NCBI GenBank assembly: GCA_002270295.1
Contig: NISF01000001.1
Location: 682,001 to 746,000, forward strand
Origin: Enterobacter sp. 10-1
Lineage (GTDB): Bacteria; Pseudomonadota; Gammaproteobacteria; Enterobacterales; Enterobacteriaceae
Direction: 5' to 3'
DNA length: 64,000 nt
Shown piece after piece: positions 9,336 to 17,850 of this stretch (position 1 is the stretch's first letter; the number at the start of each line of letters is the position of its first letter). Both the position numbers and the translations under genes were made by a program. Under the pieces are notes generated by a model. That model was not told where the DNA came from. It did not search any database and saw only the letters and a program-made list of their open reading frames with translations.

Positions 9336-9650
9336 ACTTTCAGGCTCTTAGGGTCCGATAACAATAAGCCGCCCACCTTAAGAGACGGTGGCGATGAAAT
9401 AAAGAAGTATTGTCTTAATTATCAGCTTGTTATGATGCATTTTCGGCTGGCGTATTCGTTTGCGCGCCGGCTGGAATGAGTATAAGGCCTGTAACCTAAT
9501 TGAAATATAAACGAAATATAGACAGGGATAATAAAAATGGCGCCGGGCGGGGGAAACGTTGTGCTATTTTTAATTGTCACTCACAATTCACTATCTCCCC
9601 GGCAAGACTTTCATTAAACTTTGCGCGATTTTTTCTAAATAAGAGCTTTC
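9336..9650. promoter_or_regulatory. Divergent ybjG/mdfA regulatory region
   Basis: This 315 bp gap holds both promoters. The palindrome CTTAAG at about 9377-9382 resembles one half of a BasR/PmrA box before ybjG; no well-matched second half is seen at the usual 5 bp spacing, so the assignment is weak. A GC-rich block (about 9540-9555) lies upstream of mdfA. No gene is seen. Confidence 0.3.
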
Positions 9651-10886
9651 ATGCAGAATTATTCGCTTTCAGGCAAACGCCTCGGACGGCAGGCGCTGCT
9701 TTTTCCGCTGTGCCTGGTTTTATACGAATTCTCCACTTATATCGCCAACGATATGATCCAACCAGGCATGCTCTCGGTGGTCGCCGAGTTTCAGGTCGGT
9801 AATGAGTGGGTTCCGACTTCCATGACCGCCTACCTTGCGGGCGGGATGTTTTTACAGTGGCTGCTTGGCCCGCTGTCGGACCGTATTGGTCGCCGCCCGG
9901 TGATGCTGACCGGGGTGGTGTGGTTTATCGTCACCTGCCTGGCGACGCTGCTGGCCCAATCCATCGAACAGTTCACGCTGCTGCGTTTTTTGCAGGGCAT
10001 CAGCCTGTGCTTTATCGGGGCGGTTGGCTACGCGGCGATTCAGGAGTCATTCGATGAGGCGATGTGTATCAAAATCACCGCCCTGATGGCTAACGTCGCG
10101 CTGATTGCGCCGCTGCTCGGGCCGCTGGTCGGCGCGGCCTGGGTCCACATCCTGCCGTGGGAAATGATGTTCGTGCTGTTTGCCGTGCTGGCGGCCGTCG
10201 CCTTCTTCGGGCTGCAGCGGGCGATGCCGGAGACCGCCACCCGCATGGGCGAGAAGCTGTCGATGAAAGAGCTGGGCCGTGATTATGGCCTGGTGCTGAA
10301 AAATCTGCGCTTTGTCGCCGGGGCGCTGGCTACCGGTTTTGTTAGCCTGCCGCTGCTGGCGTGGATTGCCCAGTCGCCGGTCATTATTATCAGCGGTGAG
10401 CAGGCGACCAGCTATGAGTACGGTCTGCTGCAGGTGCCGGTGTTTGGCGCGCTGATTGCCGGTAATCTGGTGCTGGCGCGGCTGACCTCCCGACGCACGG
10501 TACGCTCGCTGATTATCCTCGGCGGCTGGCCGATTATGCTTGGTCTGCTGCTCTCCGCGGTGGCGACGGTGGTATCGACCCACGCCTATCTGTGGATGAC
10601 CGCCGGCCTGAGCGTCTATGCCTTCGGAATTGGCCTGGCTAACGCCGGCCTGGTTCGCCTGACGCTGTTTGCCAGCGACATGAGCAAAGGGACGGTGTCG
10701 GCGGCGATGGGGATGCTGCAAATGCTGATCTTCACCGTCGGGATTGAAGTCAGCAAACACGCTTATGAGCTGGGGGGCAGCGGGATGTTCAGCCTGTTTA
10801 ACCTGCTAAGCGGCGTGCTGTGGCTGGCGATGATTATCTATTTTCTGCACGATAAAAGCGTCGGTAGCGGCAACGATCCGCAGTAA
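9651..10886 (+). CDS. mdfA: Multidrug efflux transporter MdfA (Cmr)
   Basis: A 12-helix major facilitator superfamily drug/proton antiporter of the inner membrane that exports chloramphenicol, lipophilic cations and other compounds. The 411 residues align with E. coli MdfA almost throughout. Key acidic residues Glu26 and Asp34 in helix 1 are kept ([15 protein letters not shown]), as is the motif-A-like loop [12 protein letters not shown] and the Arg in [14 protein letters not shown]. The C-terminal tail is divergent, as usual. ybjH, which follows in E. coli, is missing. Confidence 0.96.
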   Translation: MQNYSLSGKRLGRQALLFPLCLVLYEFSTYIANDMIQPGMLSVVAEFQVGNEWVPTSMTAYLAGGMFLQWLLGPLSDRIGRRPVMLTGVVWFIVTCLATLLAQSIEQFTLLRFLQGISLCFIGAVGYAAIQESFDEAMCIKITALMANVALIAPLLGPLVGAAWVHILPWEMMFVLFAVLAAVAFFGLQRAMPETATRMGEKLSMKELGRDYGLVLKNLRFVAGALATGFVSLPLLAWIAQSPVIIISGEQATSYEYGLLQVPVFGALIAGNLVLARLTSRRTVRSLIILGGWPIMLGLLLSAVATVVSTHAYLWMTAGLSVYAFGIGLANAGLVRLTLFASDMSKGTVSAAMGMLQMLIFTVGIEVSKHAYELGGSGMFSLFNLLSGVLWLAMIIYFLHDKSVGSGNDPQ

Positions 10887-10899
10887 ATCATGCTGGTAA

Positions 10900-10930
10900 T
10901 CCCGGGCGCGGCGCGGCGCCTCACCCGGGA
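10900..10930. terminator. Hairpin between convergent mdfA and ybjI
   Basis: Arms TCCCGGG (10900-10906) and CCCGGGA (10924-10930) enclose a GC-rich loop in the gap between two convergent stop codons. A bidirectional terminator role is inferred from position; there is no T tract. Confidence 0.45.
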
Positions 10931-10935
10931 AAGCG

Positions 10936-11748
10936 TCAGGCGAACGGCGCTTCGCGATTCAGCACCTTATCGATAATATGCAGCACCCCTTCCTCATTGT
11001 TATGCGGCGCGTTGTAACCGGCGACGGCTTTTACCGGCGCGGCGGCGTTGGCCATGGCATAACCGAATCCGGCGTGTTGCAGCATTTCAATATCATTCCC
11101 GCTGTCGCCAAAAGCGACGACCTGATGATTTTCAATCCCCCAGCGTTCCTGCAGGATGCGCAGGCCGTTGGCCTTGTGCACGCCAGGCATAATCAGGTCG
11201 ATGCTGCCGTAGCCGGTGGCGACGGCGTTGACCATCCCGCCTAGCGCCGCATGCAGCTTTGGCTGCATCTCGGGGATCAGATTATCGGGCACGTTAAGGC
11301 CAAATTTCAGGATCGCATCGTCGAGGTTATTGAAGTCATCCACCAGTTCAAGGCGATGATAATACTTCGCCGCGACCGCTTTTAGCTCATCGTTGTATCG
11401 ATTGAGCGTATAGGCGCTGCGCTTGCCGCAGGCGATAATTTCAATTTCCGGCAGCGTCTGCAGAAAGTCGATGACCGCGTGAAAGTGATCTTTCGGCATC
11501 TGGCAGTTAAATACGTCATCTCCGGCGTTGACCACCCAGCCGCCGTTTTCGGCGACGAAGGCAATCTCATTGGCCACTTCGGGGAAAAACGAAATCAGCT
11601 GGTAGTACTGGTTGCCGCTGGCGACGACAAAGCGGATATCCTGCTCGCGCATCCGCCGATACTGGCTGAGAAAACGCTGGCGATTATAGGTTTTGGCATC
11701 GCTTAAAAAGGTACCGTCCATATCTACCGCAATTAGTTTGATGCTCAT
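10936..11748 (-). CDS. ybjI: HAD-superfamily sugar/flavin phosphatase YbjI
   Basis: A cytosolic Cof-type (HAD IIB) phosphatase. E. coli YbjI hydrolyses FMN and the riboflavin intermediate 5-amino-6-(5-phospho-D-ribitylamino)uracil. The 270 residues show HAD motif I DMDGTF (nucleophile Asp9), motif II VVASGN, a Lys-containing VHKANGL segment and motif IV FGDSGNDIEML. The start ATG overlaps the ybjJ stop codon by one base (TAATG), so the two are translationally linked. Confidence 0.93.
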   Translation of the reverse strand: MSIKLIAVDMDGTFLSDAKTYNRQRFLSQYRRMREQDIRFVVASGNQYYQLISFFPEVANEIAFVAENGGWVVNAGDDVFNCQMPKDHFHAVIDFLQTLPEIEIIACGKRSAYTLNRYNDELKAVAAKYYHRLELVDDFNNLDDAILKFGLNVPDNLIPEMQPKLHAALGGMVNAVATGYGSIDLIMPGVHKANGLRILQERWGIENHQVVAFGDSGNDIEMLQHAGFGYAMANAAAPVKAVAGYNAPHNNEEGVLHIIDKVLNREAPFA

Positions 11749-12950
11749 TAACTGTTCTCCATTACAGGTTCAGGCTGCGGCCTGGCCACCGCCCTAGCGA
11801 CCAGGGCCGCCACCATGACCAGCCCCAGCACCACCATCATGGCGCTGCGCAGGCCGAAATGTTCGCCGAGGAAGCCCAGCAGCGGCGGCCCGACGAGGAA
11901 GGCGAGGTAGCCGGTTATCGCCACCACGCTGACGCGCTTCGGCGCATCCGGCCCGGTGTCGCTGGCGGCCGAAATGGTCAGCGGGAAACCGAGCGACGCG
12001 CCGAGCCCCCAGAGCAGCACGGAGATCCCGGCGACCCACGGATTATCAACAAAAATAATCAGACCAATGCCCAGCGCGCCCATTACCGCGCTGGCGCGAA
12101 CCACCGTCACCCGGCTGTAGCGGTCAATGAACCAGCCGCCGGTAAAGCGGCCAACGGTCATCCCGAGGGTGAATCCGGCGTAAATTAAGGAGCCTGAGGT
12201 TGGGCTAAAGCCGTGACCATCCACCATCAGCAGCGGCAGCCAGTCGTTGGCGGAGCCTTCGGCGAACGCCATTGCCAGCACCACGACGCCAATCAGCAGC
12301 AGCTGAACGTCGCGCCAGACCGGCAGGCCTTTTTCCCCCTGCTGAGCGGCCTCGGCAGCATTTTTCCCGGTGCCATCAGGGATGGCGCGAATGGCTATCG
12401 CAATTGGCGCGATCGCCACCAGCGCGGCCAGCAGAATGTGCGGCGCGGCGGGCAGGCCAAAGCCGGTGACCGCCATACCTATACCGGCGCCGATCAGGGT
12501 GCCGAAGCTGTAGAAGCCGTGCATCATCGGCAGCACGGTTTTATTCATTTCGCGTTCGACGGCGGCGCCTTCAACGTTAATCGCCACTTCTGCCGAACCG
12601 AAGCTGGCGCCGAAAATCGCCAGCCCGATGGCAAACAGGGTCGCCGAAGTGAACCACAGCGCCACGCTCAGCACCGCCATGCCCACCACCGCGCAGGACA
12701 TGGTGGTACGAATAACCTTGCGGGTGCCGAAACGTTTAACCAGCCACGCCGAGCAGAGAATGCCGCTCATCGAGCCAATCGACAGGCCAAACAGAACGAT
12801 GCCCATTTCCGCCGTCGATAGCGCCAGCAGATCGCGGATTGCCGGCGTGCGCGTGGCCCACGAGGCCATTAGTAATCCGGGGATAAAGAAGAACATAAAT
12901 AGCGCCCATAGCCGAAGCTGGAGGGCTCTGCGGGAGTTTTGCGCTGTCAT
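11748..12950 (-). CDS. ybjJ: Major facilitator superfamily transporter YbjJ
   Basis: A 400-residue MFS protein with about 12 hydrophobic helices, similar in length and sequence to E. coli inner-membrane protein YbjJ. The helix 2-3 loop [10 protein letters not shown] replaces the classical motif A. The substrate is unknown. It lies upstream of ybjI in a two-gene leftward operon and is divergent from rcdA across about 150 bp, a usual arrangement for a transporter and a TetR-type regulator. In E. coli, RcdA (YbjK) sits in the same place. Confidence 0.92.
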   Translation of the reverse strand: MTAQNSRRALQLRLWALFMFFFIPGLLMASWATRTPAIRDLLALSTAEMGIVLFGLSIGSMSGILCSAWLVKRFGTRKVIRTTMSCAVVGMAVLSVALWFTSATLFAIGLAIFGASFGSAEVAINVEGAAVEREMNKTVLPMMHGFYSFGTLIGAGIGMAVTGFGLPAAPHILLAALVAIAPIAIAIRAIPDGTGKNAAEAAQQGEKGLPVWRDVQLLLIGVVVLAMAFAEGSANDWLPLLMVDGHGFSPTSGSLIYAGFTLGMTVGRFTGGWFIDRYSRVTVVRASAVMGALGIGLIIFVDNPWVAGISVLLWGLGASLGFPLTISAASDTGPDAPKRVSVVAITGYLAFLVGPPLLGFLGEHFGLRSAMMVVLGLVMVAALVARAVARPQPEPVMENS

Positions 12951-13101
12951 CCGTAAACGCCAGTGAATGAGAAGATGCAGACAACACTAGCAAGTTTGTG
13001 TACATTTGTACATACACCGGATAGCCTTCAGGTTAGCGAATTGTTGGCTATCGTTATTCCCATCATGACCTGTGAATGGGGCGCAATGAAAAGAGATGAA
13101 T

Positions 13102-13647
13102 ATGGCCCGTCGACCGAACGATCCCCAGCGTCGGGAGCGCATTTTGAACGCGACCCTGGACACGATTGCCGCCCACGGTATTCATGCGGTCACGCATCGT
13201 AAGATTGCCTGCTGCGCCGAAGTCCCGCTGGGTTCGCTGACCTACTATTTCAGCGGTATAGATGCGCTGATTGAGGAGGCGTTTTGCATTTTTACCGCCG
13301 AGATGTCCGCTCAGTATCAGCAGTTTTTCGCCGGAGTGAGCAATCGCGATGAGGCCTGTGACGCCATCGCCGATCTGATTTTTAGCGCCCAGGTGACCAC
13401 CGCGCGGAACATGGAGCTGATGTATCAGCTGTATGCCTTCTGCAGCAGCCAGCCGGCGCTAAAGGCGGTGATGCAAAGCTGGATGCAGCGCAGCCAGCAG
13501 ACGCTGGAGCAGTGGTTTGAACCGCAAACCGCCCGCGGGCTGGATGCGTTTATTGAAGGCATGACACTGCATTTCGTTACCGACAGCGCGCCGCTCTCAA
13601 AAGAGGCCATTCGCCTGATGGTCGGCCGCCTGGCCGGGGAAGCGTAG
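13102..13647 (+). CDS. rcdA: TetR-family transcriptional regulator RcdA (YbjK)
   Basis: In E. coli, RcdA regulates csgD (curli/biofilm) and stress genes. The start at 13102 ([15 protein letters not shown]) matches the E. coli N-terminus; an ATG at 13096 adds two residues. The TetR helix-turn-helix spans residues about 25-45 ([22 protein letters not shown]). The ligand domain contains [20 protein letters not shown] and [15 protein letters not shown], all as in RcdA. It is the last backbone gene before the prophage; in E. coli it adjoins rybB. Confidence 0.94.
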   Translation: MARRPNDPQRRERILNATLDTIAAHGIHAVTHRKIACCAEVPLGSLTYYFSGIDALIEEAFCIFTAEMSAQYQQFFAGVSNRDEACDAIADLIFSAQVTTARNMELMYQLYAFCSSQPALKAVMQSWMQRSQQTLEQWFEPQTARGLDAFIEGMTLHFVTDSAPLSKEAIRLMVGRLAGEA

Positions 13648-13660
13648 CGCCGCCGAAGGT

Positions 13661-13679
13661 CTGTCTTTAGATAAGACAG
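13661..13679 (+). terminator. Hairpin after rcdA
   Basis: A perfect stem CTGTCTT/AAGACAG with a five-base loop begins 13 bases after the rcdA stop codon; the following TTCTG is only weakly T-rich. Confidence 0.45.
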
Positions 13680-13788
13680 CTTCTGCCCCGTTAGCGCAAA
13701 ACTATGGGTAATAAACGTCATGATGCAAACCGCCGTCGGCGCTGTAAACGGACGATTGAGGGCGGAGTGATTCAGGATGGGGAATTTC

Positions 13789-13806
13789 AGGCAACAAAAA
13801 ACCCAT
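13789..13806. repeat. attL core (18 bp direct repeat)
   Basis: AGGCAACAAAAAACCCAT is identical to 45647-45664. It lies about 80 bp beyond the 3' end of int and marks the left boundary of the prophage. The reverse strand reads ATGGGTTTTTTGTTGCCT, the 3' end of an intrinsic terminator. Confidence 0.93.
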
Positions 13807-13819
13807 TTATATAAATGGG
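13796..13819 (-). terminator. Integrase terminator overlapping attL
   Basis: On the minus strand a perfect palindrome (13802-13819, arms CCCATTTAT/ATAAATGGG) is followed by six Ts (13801-13796). This is a classical intrinsic terminator about 65 bp after the int stop codon. Its 3' arm and T tract are part of the attachment core. Confidence 0.85.
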
Positions 13820-13862
13820 CTATGTAAAACATGGACTTACATAATAATCAATTAGTTACAAA

Positions 13863-13920
13863 GGTGATAAGGGGTGATAAATGTTAGGGAGTGGCAACCG
13901 CTGCCGCCATTTTGTCGCCA
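13863..13920. repeat. Candidate left-arm integrase binding repeats
   Basis: Two copies of GGTGATAA in a 10 bp period (13863-13870, 13873-13880) lie between int and attL. TTTGTCGCCA (13911-13920) recurs near attR at 45586-45595. Arm-type integrase or accessory-protein sites are inferred from position and repetition. Confidence 0.35.
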
Positions 13921-14933
13921 TTCTTCATCGTGGCAAGTGGGTTAAACCTTAGTGCGGTTTCAAGGTGATCTGGGGCGAGGTGAGCATAACGCATTGTCAT
14001 TTTAATATCGTGGTGTCCCAGTATTTTTTGCAGAGCGAGTATGTTTCCCCCGGACATCATAAAGTGAGCTGCAAAGGTGTGGCGAAGAACATGCGTTAGC
14101 TGGCCACGCGGCAAGATGATAGAAGTTTTATCCATCACTGATGCAAATTGAAAATAGTAGTCATCAAAAAATTTGAACCCCTTCAGCGCGGTGATTTCTT
14201 CATATAGCTCCTTGCTGATAGGGATGCTTCTGTTTTTCTTTCCCTTCGTTCTGGTGAACGTGATGCGGTACTTCGTTACCTGCGACCTTGTCAGATTGAC
14301 TGCCTCTCTCCATCTTGCCCCAGTACTGAGGCAAATCTTCACAACCAGCGTCAACAGCTTATTTTGGCGCTGGCAGTCATACAGAAGTTCTGCAATCTGA
14401 TCATGTGTCAACCAGGCCATTTCCTTTTCAGCAATAGTAAACTTACGCATGTTTTCAAGAGGGTTTGGCTGAAGCCATTCGCCCAAGCGAATCAGTTCAC
14501 TAAAGGCACCGCTTAAATAACTTTGTTCAAGATTTACCGTGACAGGGCTAGCGCCATTCTTCCATTTCTCACTGAAATATATCTCTCCCGTTAGGCGTTT
14601 ATCGCGGTAGTGAGCAAACATTTTTGGGGTGAGCGATGTAGCCAGAGGATTTCCTAGTGCGTCCACGATCAGCAGTAGCTTTTCGTATACGTGTTCGCCA
14701 GCAGAAAGCGAAATGCCGTGCAGTTTATACCAGAGGTTAACAATATCTTTTAAAGAGCGCCGATCAGCGACATCGCCCAGCCACGGTTTGGCCGCGGCCT
14801 CATCCATCGTGTGGCGCTCAAAGGCCATTGCCTCACCTTTTGTTGCAAATTGCTTTCGAACCCTGCGCCCGGAACGTCCGGCAGGGTAGCATTCACAGAG
14901 CCATTTGCCCGTTTCAAGTTTCCGAATAGCCAT
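13884..14933 (-). CDS. int: P2-type tyrosine integrase
   Basis: Catalyses site-specific recombination between the phage and rybB attachment sites. The 349-residue protein has an N-terminal arm-binding region, a core-binding domain (residues about 60-150) and a C-terminal catalytic domain with the tyrosine-recombinase residues: Arg in TGARWREAVNL, the HVLRHTFAAHF box (His-x-x-Arg), LGHHDIKMTMRYAHL with the second His, and the nucleophile Tyr in MRYAHL. It is transcribed toward attL, and its terminator overlaps the attachment core. The CI repressor gene lies directly upstream on the same strand. Confidence 0.94.
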   Translation of the reverse strand: MAIRKLETGKWLCECYPAGRSGRRVRKQFATKGEAMAFERHTMDEAAAKPWLGDVADRRSLKDIVNLWYKLHGISLSAGEHVYEKLLLIVDALGNPLATSLTPKMFAHYRDKRLTGEIYFSEKWKNGASPVTVNLEQSYLSGAFSELIRLGEWLQPNPLENMRKFTIAEKEMAWLTHDQIAELLYDCQRQNKLLTLVVKICLSTGARWREAVNLTRSQVTKYRITFTRTKGKKNRSIPISKELYEEITALKGFKFFDDYYFQFASVMDKTSIILPRGQLTHVLRHTFAAHFMMSGGNILALQKILGHHDIKMTMRYAHLAPDHLETALRFNPLATMKNGDKMAAAVATP

Positions 14934-15012
14934 TCAATACCCCTTATTACTTGCTATGGGGGGTATAATTCACTGTTTATTTATACAGTGTCAATGTTTG
15001 ATGTTCGCACCA

Positions 15013-15633
15013 TCAAACATTCGACATTAGGTAATAGTGGCATTTAGCTAATGGTTTAAGGTCATTGATCCCACATTCAAAAGATTGGCCGCCAGATATT
15101 GGGGCTACAAGCACCCTGCCAACAGGAATACGGGTCAGCTCTTTTATGCTTGTTTTTCCCTCAATTTCAACAACCCATGTTCCATCCGATAGTTCGTCAG
15201 TTTTCATGTCTGCGACGTACGGGATTTCGTCATCAAGGATGATTACAGGCTTGCTGAGGTGAGAGGGAAGCATTGCCTTATCGAGCATATAAAAATTGGA
15301 TTCGTACAGATTCCCATCAATGATTTTCTTACGAGGAACCGCGACCACATCACCCATGGCGTTGTCGTTGGCCGTCTTTATATACTCATTTGGAGAGTTT
15401 TCCGCTACGTTATGGAAGGCTTCGCCCTTCCCAAAGGAGAGCCATTCAAGCGAAGCGCCTGTTTCCATCGCGCACTGAATAACCCAGTCTGCGGGAAAAA
15501 TATCCCTCATCCATCTTGTGCTCATTGTGCTAGTTGATGCGCCAAGCTGTTCGCAAAGCGCCTGTCTTGTCTTGAATCCATAAGCAATTAGTAATCGCTT
15601 GATTACTTCCTGTCCGCCTCTATTGAAGTCCAT
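15013..15633 (-). CDS. 186-type CI repressor
   Basis: The immunity repressor that maintains lysogeny. The 206 residues have an N-terminal CI-type helix-turn-helix (residues about 8-45, including TRQALCEQLGASTSTMSTRW) and a C-terminal oligomerisation domain. The latter resembles the phage 186 CI repressor more than the small P2 C protein. It is divergent from cox, with palindromic operators between. No Ala-Gly cleavage site with Ser/Lys dyad of the LexA/lambda CI type is obvious. That fits 186-like phages, where SOS induction works through a separate LexA-controlled antirepressor. Confidence 0.9.
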   Translation of the reverse strand: MDFNRGGQEVIKRLLIAYGFKTRQALCEQLGASTSTMSTRWMRDIFPADWVIQCAMETGASLEWLSFGKGEAFHNVAENSPNEYIKTANDNAMGDVVAVPRKKIIDGNLYESNFYMLDKAMLPSHLSKPVIILDDEIPYVADMKTDELSDGTWVVEIEGKTSIKELTRIPVGRVLVAPISGGQSFECGINDLKPLAKCHYYLMSNV

Positions 15634-15663
15634 AATTACGCCTTTGGAGTTTTAATTATTGAC

Positions 15664-15714
15664 TAACTCCATTTGAAGCATTAGCCTTCCGTTTGAAGTA
15701 CGGAAATGGAGTTA
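15664..15714. promoter_or_regulatory. Nested palindromic operators between CI and cox
   Basis: TAACTCCATTT (15664-15674) is inverted as AAATGGAGTTA (15704-15714), and inside it TTCCGT (15687-15692) is inverted as ACGGAA (15700-15705). Direct TTTGAAG elements also repeat (about 15672 and 15692). This is the expected place for repressor and Cox binding controlling the divergent lysogenic and lytic promoters. Confidence 0.65.
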
Positions 15715-15769
15715 TTAATACTTGTCACCGCTAGTTACGGTTTAAGACTCAAACGAGGAATCTTGCACT

Positions 15770-15991
15770 ATGACCACTAACATTTCAATCAATCTGCCTG
15801 TCCCTTCAATCTCTAAAGAAAAGTACATCGAACTCACCGGGTTATCTGAAGATACTGTGGATGCCATGCTGAAAGATGGCCGCTTACCTCGCCATCGCTT
15901 ACGCAAAGATAAGGGTCGTGAAAAAGTCATGATCAATATCGCGGCAATGACAATTGACGCCCTTGCGGGTTGCAACATCGTACTTAACTGA
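15770..15991 (+). CDS. cox: Cox/Apl-like excisionase and early repressor
   Basis: A 73-residue DNA-binding protein at the Cox position of P2-like phages, directly right of the divergent promoter region. Cox proteins bend DNA for excision and repress the lysogenic promoter. A winged-helix core is visible: EKYIELTGLSEDTVDAMLKDGRLPRHRL matches the MerR/Xis-like helix-turn-helix followed by a Lys/Arg-rich wing (RKDKGREKVMINI). A weak GAGG ribosome binding site precedes the ATG. Confidence 0.85.
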   Translation: MTTNISINLPVPSISKEKYIELTGLSEDTVDAMLKDGRLPRHRLRKDKGREKVMINIAAMTIDALAGCNIVLN

Positions 15992-16023
15992 TTCGATTTT
16001 GAAACGCAGGGAGAGTGTTGACT

Positions 16024-16527
16024 ATGTTTGATTACCAAACTTCTAAACATGCGCACTTTGATGCCGCTTGCCGAGCGTTTGCGCTGGCGCATAACCTGGA
16101 AGAAGTTGCAGCGGCTGTGGGAATGCGTCCACAAATGCTGCGCAATAAACTGAATCCTGTGCAACCGCACCGCCTGACGTGTGATGAATTGCTGGCAATT
16201 ACTGACCACACAGAAGATGCCCGCCTGCTGGATGGGCTTCTGAGCCAGATTAATTGCCTGCCGTCAGTTCCAGTGAACAATGCCACGCCGGGGAATATGC
16301 AGTTTTGTGCCCTGACCGCCACCGCCAGTGTCGGTGCGATCGCTGGGGAAGCCGTATCAACGGAGTGCATGACCTCCGCCCGCCGAACTCAAATCCTTGA
16401 TCGCGCCCGCGATGCCATCCGTAGCCTTTCCGTGCTGGCTTATACCGTTGAAAGCCGTATTCAGTCCGCGCCGGTGCTGGCTGCTGCTGTCGATATCGTG
16501 ACAACTAACGTCACAGGAATGATGTGA
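16024..16527 (+). CDS. CII-like phage regulatory protein
   Basis: 167 residues resembling phage 186 CII, which promotes establishment of lysogeny by activating the leftward cI promoter. The N-terminal half has a helix-turn-helix-like segment (HNLEEVAAAVGMRPQMLRNKL) followed by the conserved HRLTCDELLAITD. The C-terminal half is helical (ARDAIRSLSVLAYTVESRI). GGGAG lies about 10 bases before the ATG; a GTG at 16015 is an alternative. It lies between cox and fil as in 186. Confidence 0.85.
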   Translation: MFDYQTSKHAHFDAACRAFALAHNLEEVAAAVGMRPQMLRNKLNPVQPHRLTCDELLAITDHTEDARLLDGLLSQINCLPSVPVNNATPGNMQFCALTATASVGAIAGEAVSTECMTSARRTQILDRARDAIRSLSVLAYTVESRIQSAPVLAAAVDIVTTNVTGMM

Positions 16528-16536
16528 GGGAAAACA

Positions 16537-16731
16537 ATGAAAGCCTTTGTTACCTATTTGAAGCACCAGTCACCACCTATGCAGCTAGCCAGCGGTTCAA
16601 CTGGCTGGATTGAGCTGCCAGATGGTCAGCGCTGGAATCCCAGCCACGTATATAAATTTACGGCGCATCAACCGCGCCGCCGTTGGTGGCATCGCCTGAT
16701 GGGATTAGTCCGGGGGCAGTATGGCCATTAA
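16537..16731 (+). CDS. Fil-like phage protein
   Basis: A 64-residue product related by position and sequence character to the phage 186 Fil protein, whose expression causes host filamentation. It includes GWIELPDGQRWNPSH and a basic tail (PRRRWWHRLMGLVRG). GAGGG precedes the ATG. It overlaps the next gene by 11 bases, indicating coupled translation in the early operon. Confidence 0.7.
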   Translation: MKAFVTYLKHQSPPMQLASGSTGWIELPDGQRWNPSHVYKFTAHQPRRRWWHRLMGLVRGQYGH

Positions 16732-17149
16732 TCAGGAACGGCAAAAGCTGGGGCTGGCGCAGCTGCGCAACATACGCCGCAAATATTTCAGTAACAGCAG
16801 TGAAGCCGCTGATTGGTGGGACAAGTTAACGCCGGAGTGGCGCGGGGTTGTCCTCCATGCTGCGGGCGTATCTTCCGGATCCGGGGAGTTTAAAGCCAGT
16901 CTTAGCAAGTGTTGCTGGCGTGAACTTTTCGAACGTCTGGACTATCGCGCCATGATCCACTTGCGCCAGGGCATATCCAGGGCGCGTCTGACTTTTGAGG
17001 GATTCGGTTCGTTGCGGGACTCTGATTTTTCAGCCCGTACAGCACATGACAGACCGATTAAAAAAGCGCATCCGATTAATAGCCGCAACGGGGTGCAGAT
17101 GATTATTGCGCCTCATATCGTTAGCAAAATGCAGCAGGAGAATCACTAA
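16721..17149 (+). CDS. P2-like phage early protein, unknown function
   Basis: A 142-residue product (MAINQERQKLGLAQLRNIRRKYF...) found in the early operon of 186-like phages between fil and dam. It has a Trp-rich centre (AADWWDKLTPEWRGVVLHAAG), a Cys pair in SKCCWRELFERLDY, and no recognised catalytic motif. It overlaps fil at its start, and its stop codon overlaps the next start by one base (TAATG). A role in replication or takeover is inferred from operon position only. Confidence 0.65.
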   Translation: MAINQERQKLGLAQLRNIRRKYFSNSSEAADWWDKLTPEWRGVVLHAAGVSSGSGEFKASLSKCCWRELFERLDYRAMIHLRQGISRARLTFEGFGSLRDSDFSARTAHDRPIKKAHPINSRNGVQMIIAPHIVSKMQQENH

Positions 17150-17550
17150 TGTCCATTATTTCAGTAGACGCTAAAGAGCTGGGGCGTGAGCTGGCCGCAT
17201 GGGGCGTACCACACAATTACGCCATTCTCTTTTTGGAAAAATGCACTGTAAAAAATAATCGTGTTGCCCTGCATCCATTTTTCTTTAATGACACTGAACA
17301 TATGACCAGCAAGCGCCACTGGCTGGCAGTCAATGCAGCTTACTGGTGCTGTGCATATCGTGAGGCGGAAAGCCAGCTACAGCAGGTGGAAGCGCTGGCC
17401 AGCATCCGTTCCATGTATTACATCGCTGGATCGTTGGGTGCTGGTGAAATCAAGGCGCTGATCCAGGAGTGGTGGCGCAATACTTATGAACTGCATAAGG
17501 TTCCTGCGCCTAGTTATACCGCCGTACCTATTACCTTTTCTTTCCACTAA
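17149..17550 (+). CDS. P2-like phage early protein, unknown function
   Basis: 133 residues with no recognised domain. Aromatic and charged segments such as KRHWLAVNAAYWCCAYREAE and a helical middle (SQLQQVEALASIRSMYYIAG) suggest a compact helical protein. It is coupled to the upstream gene by a one-base overlap and followed by a 66 bp gap, so it ends a translationally linked block fil-142aa-133aa. Confidence 0.6.
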   Translation: MSIISVDAKELGRELAAWGVPHNYAILFLEKCTVKNNRVALHPFFFNDTEHMTSKRHWLAVNAAYWCCAYREAESQLQQVEALASIRSMYYIAGSLGAGEIKALIQEWWRNTYELHKVPAPSYTAVPITFSFH

Positions 17551-17616
17551 CTAATCGCCTGATTTTTTGGCCATCCCAACGGTGGCCGGGGATTCTTTTG
17601 CCTTAAGGAAGCCAAA

Positions 17617-17850
17617 ATGAACATGACACGTAACCATTTGCACGCAATAAATTCCGGTACTGACCTGCTGGCCATGCTGACCAAAGCAACTGCAGAAGGT
17701 AAGGCCGTTGCCGCCGATCTGTGTTCCACTCGCCTGGATAAGCTGGCCACCCATGCCGCAAATGAAGGTTTAAGCGCGGCTGAGATTGTCGAACTGATCC
17801 GGGAAGAGGCAGCGGCTATTTGCAGTAAAGGTGGTGCAGCATGGCAGTAA
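17617..17850 (+). CDS. Small phage early protein (DUF2732-like)
   Basis: 77 residues, helical throughout (NSGTDLLAMLTKATAEGKAVAADL, HAANEGLSAAEIVELIREEA). This resembles the small DUF2732 family found just before dam or gpA in P2-like phages. An AAGGAAG ribosome binding site lies before the ATG. It overlaps dam by 10 bases. Function unknown. Confidence 0.7.
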   Translation: MNMTRNHLHAINSGTDLLAMLTKATAEGKAVAADLCSTRLDKLATHAANEGLSAAEIVELIREEAAAICSKGGAAWQ

